A DNA stretch of 64,000 nucleotides from Chitinophagaceae bacterium (GCA_023957125.1 JAMLHL010000017.1:1-64000); one strand, 5' to 3'. Positions 8,461-18,708 are shown, counted from the stretch's first letter. The notes: generated by a model not told the origin, from the sequence alone. Numbers and translations are program-made.

Positions 8461-9150
8461 ATGAAAACAATCATAATTACAGGAGCTAACGGGAACCTGG
8501 GTACCATAACGGTGAAGAAGTTCGTAGAATCAGGTTACCGGGTGATTGCCATAGCGCATTCGGGCAGCGAGCCGGGTTTTGCACAGGGGTATGAAAATTT
8601 TGAATGGCATAACCTGGATCTGACGGATGAAAATGCATCGGGCGAATTCGTCGGTAAGATCATCAGTCTTTACGGCGCTGTGGATGGGGCTTTGTTTCTG
8701 GCAGGCGGCTTTGCCTCCGGGAACCTGCAAAGTTGCTCCGGCAGTGATCTGAAGAAGATGTACGCGCTCAATTTTGAAACCGCTTATGAAATGTCCCGCC
8801 TCCTGTTTTCCCACATGCTTGAAAAAGGTTATGGCAGGTTGGTTTTCATAGGTTCAAAATCTGTTTTCGAGCCGGCCCTGTCAAAAAATGCGGTGGCTTA
8901 TACCCTTTCCAAATCCCTGCTCCTTGGTCTTGCCGGGATAATGAATGCCGGTGCAAAAGGCAAAAATGTAACCGCATCGGTGGTGGCGCCCGGCACCATT
9001 GATACCCTGCCCAATCGCCAGAGTATGCCCGACGCTGATTGGAGCAAGTGGGTTAAGCCGGAAGATATCGCCGATACCCTCGAGTTTATATGCAGCGACA
9101 AGGGTTTATCGCAAAGGGAACCCGTTTTTAAATTGTATAACAACGCCTGA
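8461..9150 (+). CDS. SDR family NAD(P)-dependent oxidoreductase
   Basis: This 229-residue cytoplasmic protein has a classic short-chain dehydrogenase layout: the cofactor loop TGANGNLG at 7-14 and the catalytic Tyr147-x3-Lys151 (YTLSK), with a Ser-containing strand (IGSKS) just before it. Its substrate cannot be read from the sequence. It starts 22 bp after the metalloprotease gene and probably shares its transcript. It ends 11 bp from the convergent metG stop. Confidence 0.9.
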   Translation: MKTIIITGANGNLGTITVKKFVESGYRVIAIAHSGSEPGFAQGYENFEWHNLDLTDENASGEFVGKIISLYGAVDGALFLAGGFASGNLQSCSGSDLKKMYALNFETAYEMSRLLFSHMLEKGYGRLVFIGSKSVFEPALSKNAVAYTLSKSLLLGLAGIMNAGAKGKNVTASVVAPGTIDTLPNRQSMPDADWSKWVKPEDIADTLEFICSDKGLSQREPVFKLYNNA

Positions 9151-9161
9151 TACCCCCGCGC

Positions 9162-11249
9162 TTAGCTTACCCCGGCGCCGGGCGCTATATCCGATTCGGT
9201 ATTAACGAAGTGCAGCCTGCCTTGCTTGTCTTCTGCCATTAAGATCATCCCGTTGCTTTCGATGCCCCGCATTTTACGCGGCGCCAGGTTGGTCACCACT
9301 ACCACCTGTTTCCCGATGATGTCTTCCGCATTGAAATGTAAGGCAATGCCGGAGACGATGGTGCGTTTTTCAGATCCCAGGTCTATTTCGAGCTTCAGCA
9401 ACTTATCTGCCTTCTCCACTTTTTCGGCATGCAAAATTTTACCGGTTCGCAGGTCCATTTTTGCGAAATCGTCATATACGATCCGGGGTTTGAGCGGTGG
9501 CCATTCTTCCGTAGTATCAGCGGTTTTCCCGGCAACCTTTTGGTCTTTGTCTTTAGCGGCTTCAATTGCATTAGACCTCAGCTTTTCCACCTGGGCCGCA
9601 ATCTCACTGTCTTCAATTTTCCTGAACAGCAATTCGGGAGCCCGTAAGCTGTAGCCCACGCTTAACAATTTAAAGCTGCCGGCATTTTTCCATTCGAGCA
9701 TTCTTTCCACCACTTTCAGCATGTGCCTTATTTTATCGGCAGTACCGGGCAGGAAAGGGTGGATCAGGATGGCGAGATTGGCCGTAAGCTGCAAACTAAG
9801 ATGAATGCAATTATCTATCTGTTGCTGCCCGTTTTCTACGCCTGCTTTTTTCCAGGGTTCTTTTTTCTGGAGGTATTGGTTGCCTTTCCGGCTCAGGTCA
9901 ATCACTTCATACAGCGCCTCCCGGAAGCGATATTCTTCGATAGACTGGGTTACTTTGTCTTTAGCCGCCCTGATCTCATCCATTAATTGCTTATCATCCG
10001 CGTCAATGATCTCATTGTGAAAACGGGGCACTTTCCCGCCACAGAGCTTGTGAATCAGTACCAGCGAGCGATTGACGAAGTTGCCGAAGATGGCTACCAG
10101 CTCATTGTTGTTCCGGTCCTGGAAATCCTTCCAGGTAAAATCATTGTCTTTGGTTTCCGGCGCATTGGCGCATAATACGTACCGCAGCACATCTTCACAA
10201 CCGGGGAAATCTTTTACATATTCGTGTACCCACACGGCCCAGTTGCGGCTGGTGGATACCTTTTCCCCTTCTATATTTAAAAACTCATTGGCGGGCACAT
10301 TGTCCGGCAATACAAAATTGCCGTGTGCTTTCAGCATAGCCGGGAAAATAATGCAGTGGAAAACGATATTGTCTTTGCCGATAAAATGCACTAATTTGGT
10401 GTCTTCGCTGCACCAGTAATCGGCCCAAAGCCCGGTCAGTTCTTTGGTAGCGCTGATGTATCCGATGGGCGCGTCGAACCAGACGTACAATACCTTTCCT
10501 TCCGCATCCGGCAGGGGCACTTTTATTCCCCAGCTGCTGTCGCGGGTCATAGCCCGGCTTTGCAGTCCGTTATCTATCCAGCTTTTGCATTGTCCATATA
10601 CATTGTGTTTCCATTCTTTATGCCCTTCCAGCAACCACTCTTTCAGCCAGGGTTCGTAATGTTGAAGCGGAAAATACCAGTGTTTGGTCCATTTTTTTAC
10701 CGGTACGGCGTCGCTTAACGTGCTGCGGGGATCAATGAGTTGTTCGGGACTTAAAGAGGAGCCACATTTTTCGCATTGATCACCATAAGCATTGGGATTT
10801 CCGCATATCGGGCAGGTACCGGTAATATAGCGGTCGGCCAAAAACACGCCGGCTTTTTCATCGTAATACTGTTCGGTCTCTTTTTCTTCAAATAAACCCT
10901 TATCGTACAGGTTTTTAAAAAAATCCGCTGCTGTCTTGTGATGAATGGGATTAGAAGTGCGGGAGTAGATATCAAAAGATATCCCTATTTTTTCAAAACC
11001 GTCTTTAATAAGCGCATGGTATTTATCTACGATCTGTTGTGGGCTGACACCTTCCTTCATTGCCCGGATGGTAATGGGAACGCCATGCTCATCACTGCCC
11101 CCTACAAATTTTACATCCCGTTTTTGCGCCCGCTGGTAACGTACATAAATGTCGGCCGGGATATAACAGCCTGCCAGGTGCCCGATATGGATGGGCCCAT
11201 TGGCATAGGGCAGGGCCGCCGACACCAATATTCTTTTATAATCTTTCAT
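9162..11249 (-). CDS. metG: Methionyl-tRNA synthetase
   Basis: This 695-residue cytoplasmic class I synthetase charges tRNA-Met. The HIGH motif is HIGH at 21-24. The zinc knuckle has Cys146, Cys149, Cys159 and Cys162. The KMSKS loop reads KVSTS at 330-334, the usual variant in Bacteroidota. The C-terminal 110 residues are a Trbp111-type tRNA-binding OB domain ([15 protein letters not shown] onward), so this is the long dimerising form. The gene stands alone, convergent with the SDR gene. A TATTTTTG box on the minus strand at 11358-11351 could be its -7 element, giving a leader of about 100 nt. Confidence 0.97.
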   Translation of the reverse strand: MKDYKRILVSAALPYANGPIHIGHLAGCYIPADIYVRYQRAQKRDVKFVGGSDEHGVPITIRAMKEGVSPQQIVDKYHALIKDGFEKIGISFDIYSRTSNPIHHKTAADFFKNLYDKGLFEEKETEQYYDEKAGVFLADRYITGTCPICGNPNAYGDQCEKCGSSLSPEQLIDPRSTLSDAVPVKKWTKHWYFPLQHYEPWLKEWLLEGHKEWKHNVYGQCKSWIDNGLQSRAMTRDSSWGIKVPLPDAEGKVLYVWFDAPIGYISATKELTGLWADYWCSEDTKLVHFIGKDNIVFHCIIFPAMLKAHGNFVLPDNVPANEFLNIEGEKVSTSRNWAVWVHEYVKDFPGCEDVLRYVLCANAPETKDNDFTWKDFQDRNNNELVAIFGNFVNRSLVLIHKLCGGKVPRFHNEIIDADDKQLMDEIRAAKDKVTQSIEEYRFREALYEVIDLSRKGNQYLQKKEPWKKAGVENGQQQIDNCIHLSLQLTANLAILIHPFLPGTADKIRHMLKVVERMLEWKNAGSFKLLSVGYSLRAPELLFRKIEDSEIAAQVEKLRSNAIEAAKDKDQKVAGKTADTTEEWPPLKPRIVYDDFAKMDLRTGKILHAEKVEKADKLLKLEIDLGSEKRTIVSGIALHFNAEDIIGKQVVVVTNLAPRKMRGIESNGMILMAEDKQGRLHFVNTESDIAPGAGVS

Positions 11250-11486
11250 CCTTATAATTTTGATTTTTACTTTTACCCGAAGGATATCTTCTCATTCATT
11301 CCGTTGTATAAAAAACTCAACCGGGATTTCCTTCTTTTGAAAAAGGACTGCAAAAATAATTCAATGCGTGGATATCCCGGTTAATTAATGTTCAGCGCGG
11401 ATATCTTTCGTTGATTGTAACCTCATCTTTTATCGCCAGTCTTTTGAATTCGGCATGGAGTGTTTCTTTTTTGTTTACTTTGAAAG

Positions 11487-12494
11487 ATGAATCGAAAACT
11501 GTTTCTTTCCTCGTTGCTGACTGCGGGAACCGCTTTCCCTTCATTGGCAAGGGATGCTTATGATCCCTCTTTTCGTATTCCGCCGTATTTAAAAAAAGGA
11601 AATCTGGTGGGGCTTACTTCCCCTGCCGGACCCATCACCCCGGAAGAGCTTCAGCCGGCGATCCGCCAGATAGAAAGCTGGGGACTCCGGGTTAAAACCG
11701 GAACGGCTATTGGCAAGCGGGATTATAACCTGGGGGGAACCGATGAGGAAAGAGCGCGAGATTTTCAGCAAATGCTTAATGATCCGTCTGTTAACGCCAT
11801 CATGTGCGCAAGAGGAGGATACGGTTCCGTCAGGATAATAGACCGGCTTGATTTTTCAAAATTTTTGATACAACCTAAATGGATCATCGGCTTCAGCGAT
11901 ATTACGGTTTTGCATTGCCACATCAACAGTAATTATAAGGTGGCCACCATTCACTCCAAAATGTGCAACAGCTTCCCCGAAGACTGGTATTTGGCCGATC
12001 CGCTACAGCAGGAAACCATCCTTTCTATCAAAGATGCTTTAATGGGGATAAAAATGAAATATAAAGTAGCTGCCCATGAGAAAAACAGAACCGGCATCAC
12101 AGAAGGAACCCTGATAGGTGGTAACTTAAAAACCATTGAAACGCTTGCAGGAACAAGATCTGAAATTAAAACAGCCGGAAAAATATTGTTTGTGGAGGAT
12201 ACGGGGGAATATCTTTACGGTATTGACCGGATGTTCTGGAACCTGCTGCGCAGCGGCAGGTTGGCCCAACTGAAAGGCTTGCTGATCGGTGGTTTCAGGA
12301 TAAAGCCCGACGATCCGGGAGAGGAGTTTGGGAGAACCTTGTATGATATTGTGTGGGAAAAAGTGAAGAAATATGCATATCCCGTCTGTTTTGATTTTCC
12401 GGTGGGACACCAGAAAAACAACTTCGCGTTGAAATGCGGCGTACAGCACCGGCTCAGTGTTACCCAAAGCGGGGTGGAACTGACAGAAATATAA
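11487..12494 (+). CDS. LD-carboxypeptidase (peptidase family S66), exported paralogue
   Basis: This 335-residue protein of the family that cleaves the L-Lys/DAP-D-Ala bond in murein tetrapeptides. The S66 triad is visible: Ser137 in GFSDITVL, Glu237 in FVEDTGEYLY and His308 in FPVGHQK. The nucleophile region is preceded by CARGGYGS. The N-terminus (about 1-22) is hydrophobic with a basic start and looks like a signal peptide, unlike the neighbouring paralogue, so this copy should act in the periplasm. It is followed 41 bp later by a second S66 gene. A TTTACTTTG stretch just before the ATG may be part of a promoter. Confidence 0.9.
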   Translation: MNRKLFLSSLLTAGTAFPSLARDAYDPSFRIPPYLKKGNLVGLTSPAGPITPEELQPAIRQIESWGLRVKTGTAIGKRDYNLGGTDEERARDFQQMLNDPSVNAIMCARGGYGSVRIIDRLDFSKFLIQPKWIIGFSDITVLHCHINSNYKVATIHSKMCNSFPEDWYLADPLQQETILSIKDALMGIKMKYKVAAHEKNRTGITEGTLIGGNLKTIETLAGTRSEIKTAGKILFVEDTGEYLYGIDRMFWNLLRSGRLAQLKGLLIGGFRIKPDDPGEEFGRTLYDIVWEKVKKYAYPVCFDFPVGHQKNNFALKCGVQHRLSVTQSGVELTEI

Positions 12495-12535
12495 TCCATT
12501 TAAAAAGACCATCAAGCTATTTTAACCCCCTTTCA

Positions 12536-13453
12536 ATGATAAAAATACCTTCTTACCTGAAAAAAGGCGATACCATCGGGATAACCTGTCCGGGAGGTTT
12601 TATGGCAGAAGAAAAAGTTCGGACCTGTATTGCAACCCTGCGGCAATGGGGTTTTAAGGTAAAAGCCGGGAGTACGGTAGGTGGCGCTTCATCTGATTAT
12701 TTTTCGGGAACGGACATGGAAAGACGGGACGATTTGCAGCGGATGCTGGACGATGACCAGGTAAAAGCAGTATTATGTGGTCGCGGAGGCTACGGTACCG
12801 GACGAATAATTGATCAGTTGGATTTTAAAAAATTCAGAAAGCGCCCCAAATGGATCATCGGGTTTAGTGATATTACGGTTTTGCATTGCCATCTCCACAG
12901 CCGTTTGGGTGTTGCCAGCCTGCATGCGCCAATGGCCGGGGCTTTTAATGAACAAGGATACAAAAGCGAGTCCGTTTTGTCTTTGAAAAAAGCCCTTGCC
13001 GGCAAAAAAGCGAGGTACCGTTGTGCGGCCCATCCGCTTAACCGTACCGGCAGCGCTTCGGGGGCTTTGATAGGGGGTAACTTGTCTTTACTGGCCAATA
13101 TTACCGGAACCCCGTCCGATATAAAAACCAGGGATAAAATATTGTTTATAGAAGAAGTGGGAGAATACCTCTACAGCGCCGACCGGATGATGTACCAGTT
13201 GAAACGGAGTGGGAAATTAGAGCAACTTGCCGGGCTTATTATCGGTGGTTTTACCGATATGAAAGATACCGAACGACCCTTTGGCAAAACCATACAGGAA
13301 AGTATTTACAACCTGGTGAAAGAATATAAATACCCCGTGTGCATGGATTTCCCGGTGAGCCATGGCCGGGAAAATTATGCCCTGAAAACGGGCGTTCCTT
13401 ATCAATTGAAGGTGGCCGCCGGAAAAGTGACCCTGGCAGAGATGGCTTCCTGA
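12536..13453 (+). CDS. LD-carboxypeptidase (peptidase family S66), cytosolic paralogue
   Basis: The frame is open upstream to 12434, but the ATG at 12536 is chosen because it gives MIKIPSYLKKGD, matching the mature start of the paralogue (IPPYLKKGN), and avoids overlap with the previous gene. The protein has 305 residues. The triad is Ser111 (GFSDITVL), Glu206 (FIEEVGEYLY) and His276 (FPVSHGREN). There is no signal peptide, so it probably trims recycled murein peptides in the cytoplasm. The tandem arrangement and close resemblance point to a local duplication, followed by divergence in location. Confidence 0.9.
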   Translation: MIKIPSYLKKGDTIGITCPGGFMAEEKVRTCIATLRQWGFKVKAGSTVGGASSDYFSGTDMERRDDLQRMLDDDQVKAVLCGRGGYGTGRIIDQLDFKKFRKRPKWIIGFSDITVLHCHLHSRLGVASLHAPMAGAFNEQGYKSESVLSLKKALAGKKARYRCAAHPLNRTGSASGALIGGNLSLLANITGTPSDIKTRDKILFIEEVGEYLYSADRMMYQLKRSGKLEQLAGLIIGGFTDMKDTERPFGKTIQESIYNLVKEYKYPVCMDFPVSHGRENYALKTGVPYQLKVAAGKVTLAEMAS

Positions 13454-13544
13454 AGAAACCCCGGAAGAGAATTGTAAAAGGCCGCTGATCGGTGGGATAC
13501 AGCAGCCTCACTTTTAACCATCCAATAAAAATTTGAAAATACGT

Positions 13545-15137
13545 TTATTGCTTCACCACTTTTGAACTGGCAGACAGTCCGCTTTCCGTATATATCGCAA
13601 TCATATAGATCCCGCTTTTCCAGTTTGAGGATTCAGAGATCATCATCCGGTTACTTCCCTTATTTACTTTAATTTGATGATGATATTGCAATTGTCCCCT
13701 GAGGTTGAACACTTTTATTGCTACGGTTCCTCCCGAAATGGCTTCATATCCAACGGACAGGCAACTGTTAAAGGGATTGGGTGAAACGGCTATCGGATTT
13801 GGCTTCGCCGTTTGATCCAGGCGGAGCATCTTTACTTCGCTGTAACTTTCATTTCCGTTGGGCAGACTTGCTTTGACCCGGTAATACACCACGGGCGACC
13901 GATTCATATTCACCGCCCTGTCGGCGAATTCATAAGTCGTTTGTTCATTTTGGAAATGTGCGGCCGCTATAAAATCAGCGCCATCGAAACTGCGTTGTAC
14001 CTCAAAGCGGGCGCCGGAGGATTGTTGTACAGACCACTGCACAACCGGTGTGTTAGCAGATAGCTTCGCTGAAAAGTTTTCCCACTCAACAGGTAATATC
14101 TTAAGGCTGTTTTCATAGCAGGGATAAGAGGAAGAAGTGAGGGTGTCCGGAGCGGGAAAAGGGAAATAAATAACGTTCGGGTAAATAGTGCCTTGCTGAA
14201 CGTCAAATATCTGGTTAACGTTGCTTCTGTTTACGGTATAAACTCTTAAGGTATCGCTTGTGTTTCCACTTTGTCCGATTGTGCCCCTTGCTGTGGTCTG
14301 CCCTGTTAAATAAAGAAAACCGTTTCCTTTAAGTGTACTGCCGTTGGTAAATTTTACGGCTTTAATAACGCCCTGATCCAGATTGATGATGGTGCCGTTG
14401 TTATTGGTTATTGCAGAAGCGTTTTGCTCATTGGAAGCCCATAGTAATCCGCTGTTGTATATGACGCCCGAATGTATGGTGATGGCCTTCCCGGAAACCA
14501 GCCTGCAGGTATTGGTAATAGTGATATTAACATTGGAAGTAATGCCCCCTTTGGCATACCAATAGCCTTCATTCCGGATCTGGCCGTTGGTGTTGTTCAA
14601 AACGAAACTGCCGTTGATCAAAAGGTTTCCCCGGTTGGTGAATAAGCTCGAGCTGCCATTGATATTTAAATTGTTTTGTATAAAGATATCACCGTAATTG
14701 ATCAGGGTGTCGTTGGTGTTATTGAAGGTAGCCCCGCCCTTGATTTCCATCACTCCCGGGTTGTTATTGACAATGGTTGCCCGGCTGTTGGCAGCAAAAT
14801 TGCCATTAATTGTAGCTGTACCCTGGTTTTCCAGTGCAAAGCCGTCCTGGGTAGAAATGCCACCCGGGAAAAAAGCGGTTCCATATATCCGGTAGATGCT
14901 GTGGTAGGTATTGATAGAAGACGGCTTGAAGGTAGCGCCGGCAGCTACTGTTATTTTAGCTCCTTTTGATTGGGCGGTGATCTTCCCGGTAAAAGTGCCC
15001 TGCCTGATATAGAGACTGTCTCCTGTATTTAATGTGTAGTTAGTGGAACTGCCATCGTTAATATATACAGTCTGAGCATAAGAAGCGCTGAAAGTACAGA
15101 ATGATAAAGCGAGGATAACGGTATAATTTCGGCTCAT
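13545..15137 (-). CDS. Secreted repeat-rich protein with C-terminal T9SS sorting domain
   Basis: This 530-residue protein has a signal peptide (about 1-21, ending ASYAQ). Residues about 22-330 are rich in Asn, Thr and Gly, with repeated short strands such as INGNF, INGSF and INNNGT. This pattern suggests a right-handed beta-helix or similar stacked repeat. A fibronectin-like segment follows (EWENFSAKLSANTPVVQWSV onward). The last 80 residues (SPNPFNS, KVFNLRGQL, GIYMIAIYTESG) form a type A Por secretion sorting domain. It should be secreted through T9SS and attached to the cell surface. The ligand is unknown. Confidence 0.85.
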   Translation of the reverse strand: MSRNYTVILALSFCTFSASYAQTVYINDGSSTNYTLNTGDSLYIRQGTFTGKITAQSKGAKITVAAGATFKPSSINTYHSIYRIYGTAFFPGGISTQDGFALENQGTATINGNFAANSRATIVNNNPGVMEIKGGATFNNTNDTLINYGDIFIQNNLNINGSSSLFTNRGNLLINGSFVLNNTNGQIRNEGYWYAKGGITSNVNITITNTCRLVSGKAITIHSGVIYNSGLLWASNEQNASAITNNNGTIINLDQGVIKAVKFTNGSTLKGNGFLYLTGQTTARGTIGQSGNTSDTLRVYTVNRSNVNQIFDVQQGTIYPNVIYFPFPAPDTLTSSSYPCYENSLKILPVEWENFSAKLSANTPVVQWSVQQSSGARFEVQRSFDGADFIAAAHFQNEQTTYEFADRAVNMNRSPVVYYRVKASLPNGNESYSEVKMLRLDQTAKPNPIAVSPNPFNSCLSVGYEAISGGTVAIKVFNLRGQLQYHHQIKVNKGSNRMMISESSNWKSGIYMIAIYTESGLSASSKVVKQ

Positions 15138-15216
15138 TTTATAAGGTTTGGAATCTTGATCAGATTGTTTTCACAAATAGTTACTTAGTCTCTCAGGGGA
15201 TATTGCTTATTAATGT

Positions 15217-15317
15217 ATAAGTGTATTCACTTATTTTCATACAAAATAATAGTATAATTACTAATCCGGCAAGGGATTTCTACGAATTTGACTTTTGATA
15301 ACTAATTGATAATCAAT
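15217..15317. promoter_or_regulatory. Two palindromes upstream of the T9SS cargo gene
   Basis: ATAAGTG-TATT-CACTTAT lies at 15217-15234 and ATTGAT-A-ATCAAT at 15305-15317. Both are perfect inverted repeats in a 243-bp A+T-rich gap between the minus-strand cargo gene (start 15137) and the end of the SixA-like gene. They could be operators or transcript hairpins. The A+T content makes chance palindromes fairly likely. Confidence 0.35.
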
Positions 15318-15380
15318 GATAAAAACACATATCTGCCTCAATTATTTGAGAATGACGGGGGCTATACAATGTAAAATTCA

Positions 15381-15896
15381 TTATATAAAAAAAGGGTAGG
15401 ACCCGGAGATGGTGCGGGGCGATTCAAAAAACCAGAATTGTTTGGGGGCACTGGGGAAATCCCGCCAATGGAGAATATCGGTTTTTATTGCAAAAACGGC
15501 ACAGGTGGGCATATAATTTATGGCTATGTTGTCACAAAGCAGGTTTACAAAATGGGTGATACCCGGATTGTGAGAGAAAATGGCCGGATGATGGCATTCA
15601 TCGTTCACTGCCTGTATCACATTGAAGAATATCTCATCCGTAGGCTGATAGAGCTCCGCTTTCGTTTGAAGCGCATTCGGAGGCAGTTCATAGGCCCTGA
15701 CAAAGAAGCCGGCTGTCTTTTGGGCTCTTCTGGCGGGGCTTGAAAATAAGGCATCAAGCGGTATATCGTTGTCTGCCAGCCGTTTGGCCATTTCCAACGC
15801 CTCCTGTTTTCCTTTTTCATCCAGGGTGCGTTCATAATCGCCGGATGCTCCATCCCAGCCACTTTGAGCATGGCGTACGAACAGTACGGTTCTCAT
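15381..15896 (-). CDS. SixA-like histidine phosphatase family protein
   Basis: The chosen ATG at 15896 gives MRTVLFVRHAQSGWDG, placing the RHG-type catalytic motif at residues 8-10 as in SixA and related small phosphoglycerate-mutase-fold phosphatases. A TTG at 15926 would add ten residues before this. The protein has 171 residues. A second conserved region, FSHNPGITHF, carries the usual downstream catalytic His. SixA enzymes remove phosphate from histidine in phosphorelay proteins, but many family members have other substrates. The gene stands alone between purF and the T9SS cargo gene. Confidence 0.85.
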   Translation of the reverse strand: MRTVLFVRHAQSGWDGASGDYERTLDEKGKQEALEMAKRLADNDIPLDALFSSPARRAQKTAGFFVRAYELPPNALQTKAELYQPTDEIFFNVIQAVNDECHHPAIFSHNPGITHFVNLLCDNIAINYMPTCAVFAIKTDILHWRDFPSAPKQFWFFESPRTISGSYPFFI

Positions 15897-16092
15897 TTTA
15901 TGCGCTGCTTTTAAGAGAGACAACAATTTATCGCATCACAGTCAGGAATGGCCTTGCAGTCAGTTTCATGTATGTGATGTATCCTTCAAAAGGGTACTTC
16001 CGAAAATTATGAATAGCTACATAGGAACCGCTGGACTTAAAAACGGGTGTAAAAATGTTGATGTATCGCAGCAAAAATAAAGCCAAAAAACG

Positions 16093-17940
16093 CTAATATC
16101 CCCTTACGTGGTTTCCTTCCATAAAATTCATGAAGGCTTTATTGACCACCCTGTTCCCGCCGGGGGTAGGATAGTTCCCGGTAAAATACCAGTCGCCTGT
16201 GTTGGTGGGGCAGGATTCATGAAGATTTTCAATGGTTTGATAGATCACTTCCACCGGGATAGTGACATCCGGGGGGGTTACAAGTTGTGCTATTTTTTTT
16301 GACAGGTCTTCAGCGCTGAAAGGCTTATACAGGAGTCTCACCAGGTTTTCGGTATGCAACCGGTTGTTGCGCTCAAGTTCCTTACATTTTGCATAAAGCT
16401 CCCGGAGCAACGCTTCCATCTTTTGTTCTTTGACCAGCAACAATGCTGCATGGAAAGCAATGAAATCATTCATCTTGCTCATATCTATCCCATAGCAATC
16501 GGGGTACCTGATCTGTGGAGCGGAGGATACGATGATTATTTTTTTAGGCTCCAGCCTTGACAGCATTTTTATGATGCTTTCCCGGAGCGTGGTACCGCGT
16601 ACGATGGAGTCGTCAATCACCACAACGGAGTCCTCCTCTTTTTTAATAGAGCCGTAAGTGATATCATAAACGTGCTGCACCAATTCTTTCCGGCTGACAT
16701 CTTCCGTGATAAAGGTGCGCATTTTCACATCTTTATTGGCTATCTTTTCAACGCGGATCCGACGGTTGACCATTTCGGACAATTTTTCCTCATCAAACTG
16801 ATGGTCCCATGAGAGAATGCGTTGTATTTTAATTTTGTTCAGATAGTCTTCCATTCCCTTCAGTAAACCGTAAAAAGCCACTTCCGCCGTGTTAGGAATA
16901 AAGGAAAAAACGGTATGTTTCAGGTCGTAATTAATAGCCTGGAGCACGTGATTGCTCAAATGATGTCCCAACGCCATCCGCTCTTTATATATCTTTTTGT
17001 CGTTTCCCCTGGAGAAATAGATTCTTTCGAAACTGCATGCCCTGCGTTCCCGGGGTTCAATGATCTGCTCTAACTGGTAACTTCCGTTCGCCCTCACCAC
17101 CAGGGCCTGCCCCGGCATCAGTTCTTTCACTTCATTTTCGCCTACATTAAAGGTGGTTCTGATGGCCGCCCGTTCGGAGGCGCCCACGATCACCTCATCA
17201 CTTATATAATAATAAGAGGGGCGAATGCCGTTGGGATCCCTTAAAATAAAGCCGTCGCCGTTCCCGATCAGTCCGCCCACATGGTAGCCGCCGTCAAACA
17301 AGGCGGCTGATTTGCGCAACACATTTACAATATCAGGACAGTCGGGATGTTGCTGCTCTTCTTTTACCAGGAAATGATGCACTATTTCCATCATTGCTGC
17401 CAGGTCGCTTTGTTTTTGGAAATCCCCCGGTTCTATATTCAGCAGGCCAAAGAGCTCTTCCGTATTGACCAGGTTAAAATTTCCTGCCAGGGCAAGATTC
17501 AGCGCGGGAATGGTATTTCGTTTAATAAAAGGATGGCAATATTCCACCCGGTTTTTGCCCTGGGTTCCGTAGCGCAGGTGTCCCAGCAGCAATTCTCCCA
17601 TGAAACGGATATTGCCTTTCATCAACCCGGGGTGTTGTTTGATATCCGGCTGATATTTTTCGAGGTCGGTAATTTCTTCCGAAATCTGGTGAAACAGGTC
17701 GGCGATAGCCATCGTTTCAATACTTCTGATCCTGTATAAAAAGGGATAACCCGGTTCTGTGTTGAGCTTGATGGCAGCTATTCCGGCGCCGTCCTGACCC
17801 CGGTTGTGCTGCTTTTCCATCAAAAGGTACAGTTTGTTGAGTCCGTACAGTACCGTGCCATACTGCTTCAGGTAGTAAGAAAAAGGTTTTCTCAGCCTGA
17901 TGAATGCCAATCCGCATTCATGTTGTAGAGGATCGCTCAT
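16093..17940 (-). CDS. purF: Amidophosphoribosyltransferase (PurF-type)
   Basis: This 615-residue cytoplasmic enzyme catalyses the first committed step of purine synthesis: PRPP plus glutamine gives phosphoribosylamine. An eight-residue propeptide precedes Cys9 (HECGLAF), the N-terminal nucleophile of the glutaminase domain. NRGQDGAG and GHLRYGTQG are class II amidotransferase motifs. The PRPP-binding loop VVVIDDSIVRGTT lies at about 435-450. The protein is about 100 residues longer than E. coli PurF, with an extended C-terminus, as in other Bacteroidota copies of this longer form. No other pur gene is adjacent. Confidence 0.9.
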   Translation of the reverse strand: MSDPLQHECGLAFIRLRKPFSYYLKQYGTVLYGLNKLYLLMEKQHNRGQDGAGIAAIKLNTEPGYPFLYRIRSIETMAIADLFHQISEEITDLEKYQPDIKQHPGLMKGNIRFMGELLLGHLRYGTQGKNRVEYCHPFIKRNTIPALNLALAGNFNLVNTEELFGLLNIEPGDFQKQSDLAAMMEIVHHFLVKEEQQHPDCPDIVNVLRKSAALFDGGYHVGGLIGNGDGFILRDPNGIRPSYYYISDEVIVGASERAAIRTTFNVGENEVKELMPGQALVVRANGSYQLEQIIEPRERRACSFERIYFSRGNDKKIYKERMALGHHLSNHVLQAINYDLKHTVFSFIPNTAEVAFYGLLKGMEDYLNKIKIQRILSWDHQFDEEKLSEMVNRRIRVEKIANKDVKMRTFITEDVSRKELVQHVYDITYGSIKKEEDSVVVIDDSIVRGTTLRESIIKMLSRLEPKKIIIVSSAPQIRYPDCYGIDMSKMNDFIAFHAALLLVKEQKMEALLRELYAKCKELERNNRLHTENLVRLLYKPFSAEDLSKKIAQLVTPPDVTIPVEVIYQTIENLHESCPTNTGDWYFTGNYPTPGGNRVVNKAFMNFMEGNHVRGY

Positions 17941-17962
17941 GAAGTATTTTAAAAAGAAGCCG

Positions 17963-17970
17963 CAAAGTTA
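17963..17970 (-). promoter_or_regulatory. Possible -7 element (TAACTTTG) for purF
   Basis: On the minus strand the box is an exact TAnnTTTG match, 22 bp before the purF ATG. A TTTG is found further upstream but not at the usual 19-21 bp spacing. Confidence 0.4.
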
Positions 17971-17991
17971 CACCGTTTAAACAAAAAAAAC

Positions 17992-18037
17992 GGGGTTGTC
18001 TCAAAAGCGGTGCGAATAACTTTATTGAGACAGCCCC
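17992..18037 (-). terminator. Rho-independent terminator after the coiled-coil protein gene
   Basis: The arms 17992-18004 (GGGGTTGTCTCAA) and 18025-18037 (TTGAGACAGCCCC) pair over 13 bp with one G-T wobble and a 20-nt loop. On the minus strand the stem is followed by a run of eight T. It lies between the gene ending at 18073 and purF and should insulate purF. Confidence 0.85.
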
Positions 18038-18072
18038 TGTTTTCCTTTGTTAAAATTTCCGGGAGATGAACG

Positions 18073-18708
18073 TCAGTTCCGTTTTGAATTTAGCTGATCT
18101 AATATCCTGCGCTGATCATCCAGTTCCCTTAACTGCGATTCCTGCTTCTTTTTATTTTCTTCGAGATCGCTTTCCAGCCCCTTTATTTTTTTCTCCAGGG
18201 ACGCCTGATCTTTTACCAGGTCGTCGTATTTTTTCTGTGTTTTTTTAACCACATCCTCCTGCGATTTGATATCTCTTTCTAATCGTTCAACGGTTGTCAG
18301 GTTAGTGATATCATTGTAGAAACCATCGCCCGCCAGCATATTACCCTGAAGGGCAACCGGTGTAACCTGGTCTCCCGGCTTGCTTGCAAAGAAATAAACC
18401 ACGCTGGTATTTTTATCCCTTTTGCTTTTTCTTTCCACTTTTACATAAAAATCACTTCGCTCGTCCGTGATGCTTTGAACGTTTACATCATTGAATTCCA
18501 TCCAGCCCTTTTTTTCTTTTGGTTTGTATCCCCATTCCAGCATTTTGTTTTTAACGGCCTGCTCCACCACGTCCGGTTCATCATTAATTTCCATTGATTT
18601 TACCGTTCTTTTGGTTTTGTTAAAATCCACCACTGCTTCGCTGACCTGGCCTAATACGGTTGAACCGCAGATCATGACGGCCAGAAGAATAAAAAAATGT
18701 TTTTTCAT
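18073..18708 (-). CDS. Exported coiled-coil protein of unknown function
   Basis: The ATG at 18708 (MKKHFFILLAVMI) is preferred over an upstream GTG because it begins a clean signal peptide ending GSTVLGQ. The mature part has a small alpha/beta region (about 22-130) with the segment AVKNKMLEWGYKP. A long heptad-rich helix follows (about 140-211; RLERDIKSQEDVVKKTQ onward, with KKIKGLESDLEENKK) and ends in basic residues. The layout suggests a periplasmic protein with a dimerising coiled coil. I do not recognise the family. It is transcribed toward purF but is separated from it by a strong terminator. Confidence 0.8.
   Translation of the reverse strand: MKKHFFILLAVMICGSTVLGQVSEAVVDFNKTKRTVKSMEINDEPDVVEQAVKNKMLEWGYKPKEKKGWMEFNDVNVQSITDERSDFYVKVERKSKRDKNTSVVYFFASKPGDQVTPVALQGNMLAGDGFYNDITNLTTVERLERDIKSQEDVVKKTQKKYDDLVKDQASLEKKIKGLESDLEENKKKQESQLRELDDQRRILDQLNSKRN

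Noticed and set aside
9162..11249. KVSTS in place of KMSKS in MetG as a defect
   Set aside because: KxSTS is the usual form in Bacteroidota methionyl-tRNA synthetases; all other motifs are intact.
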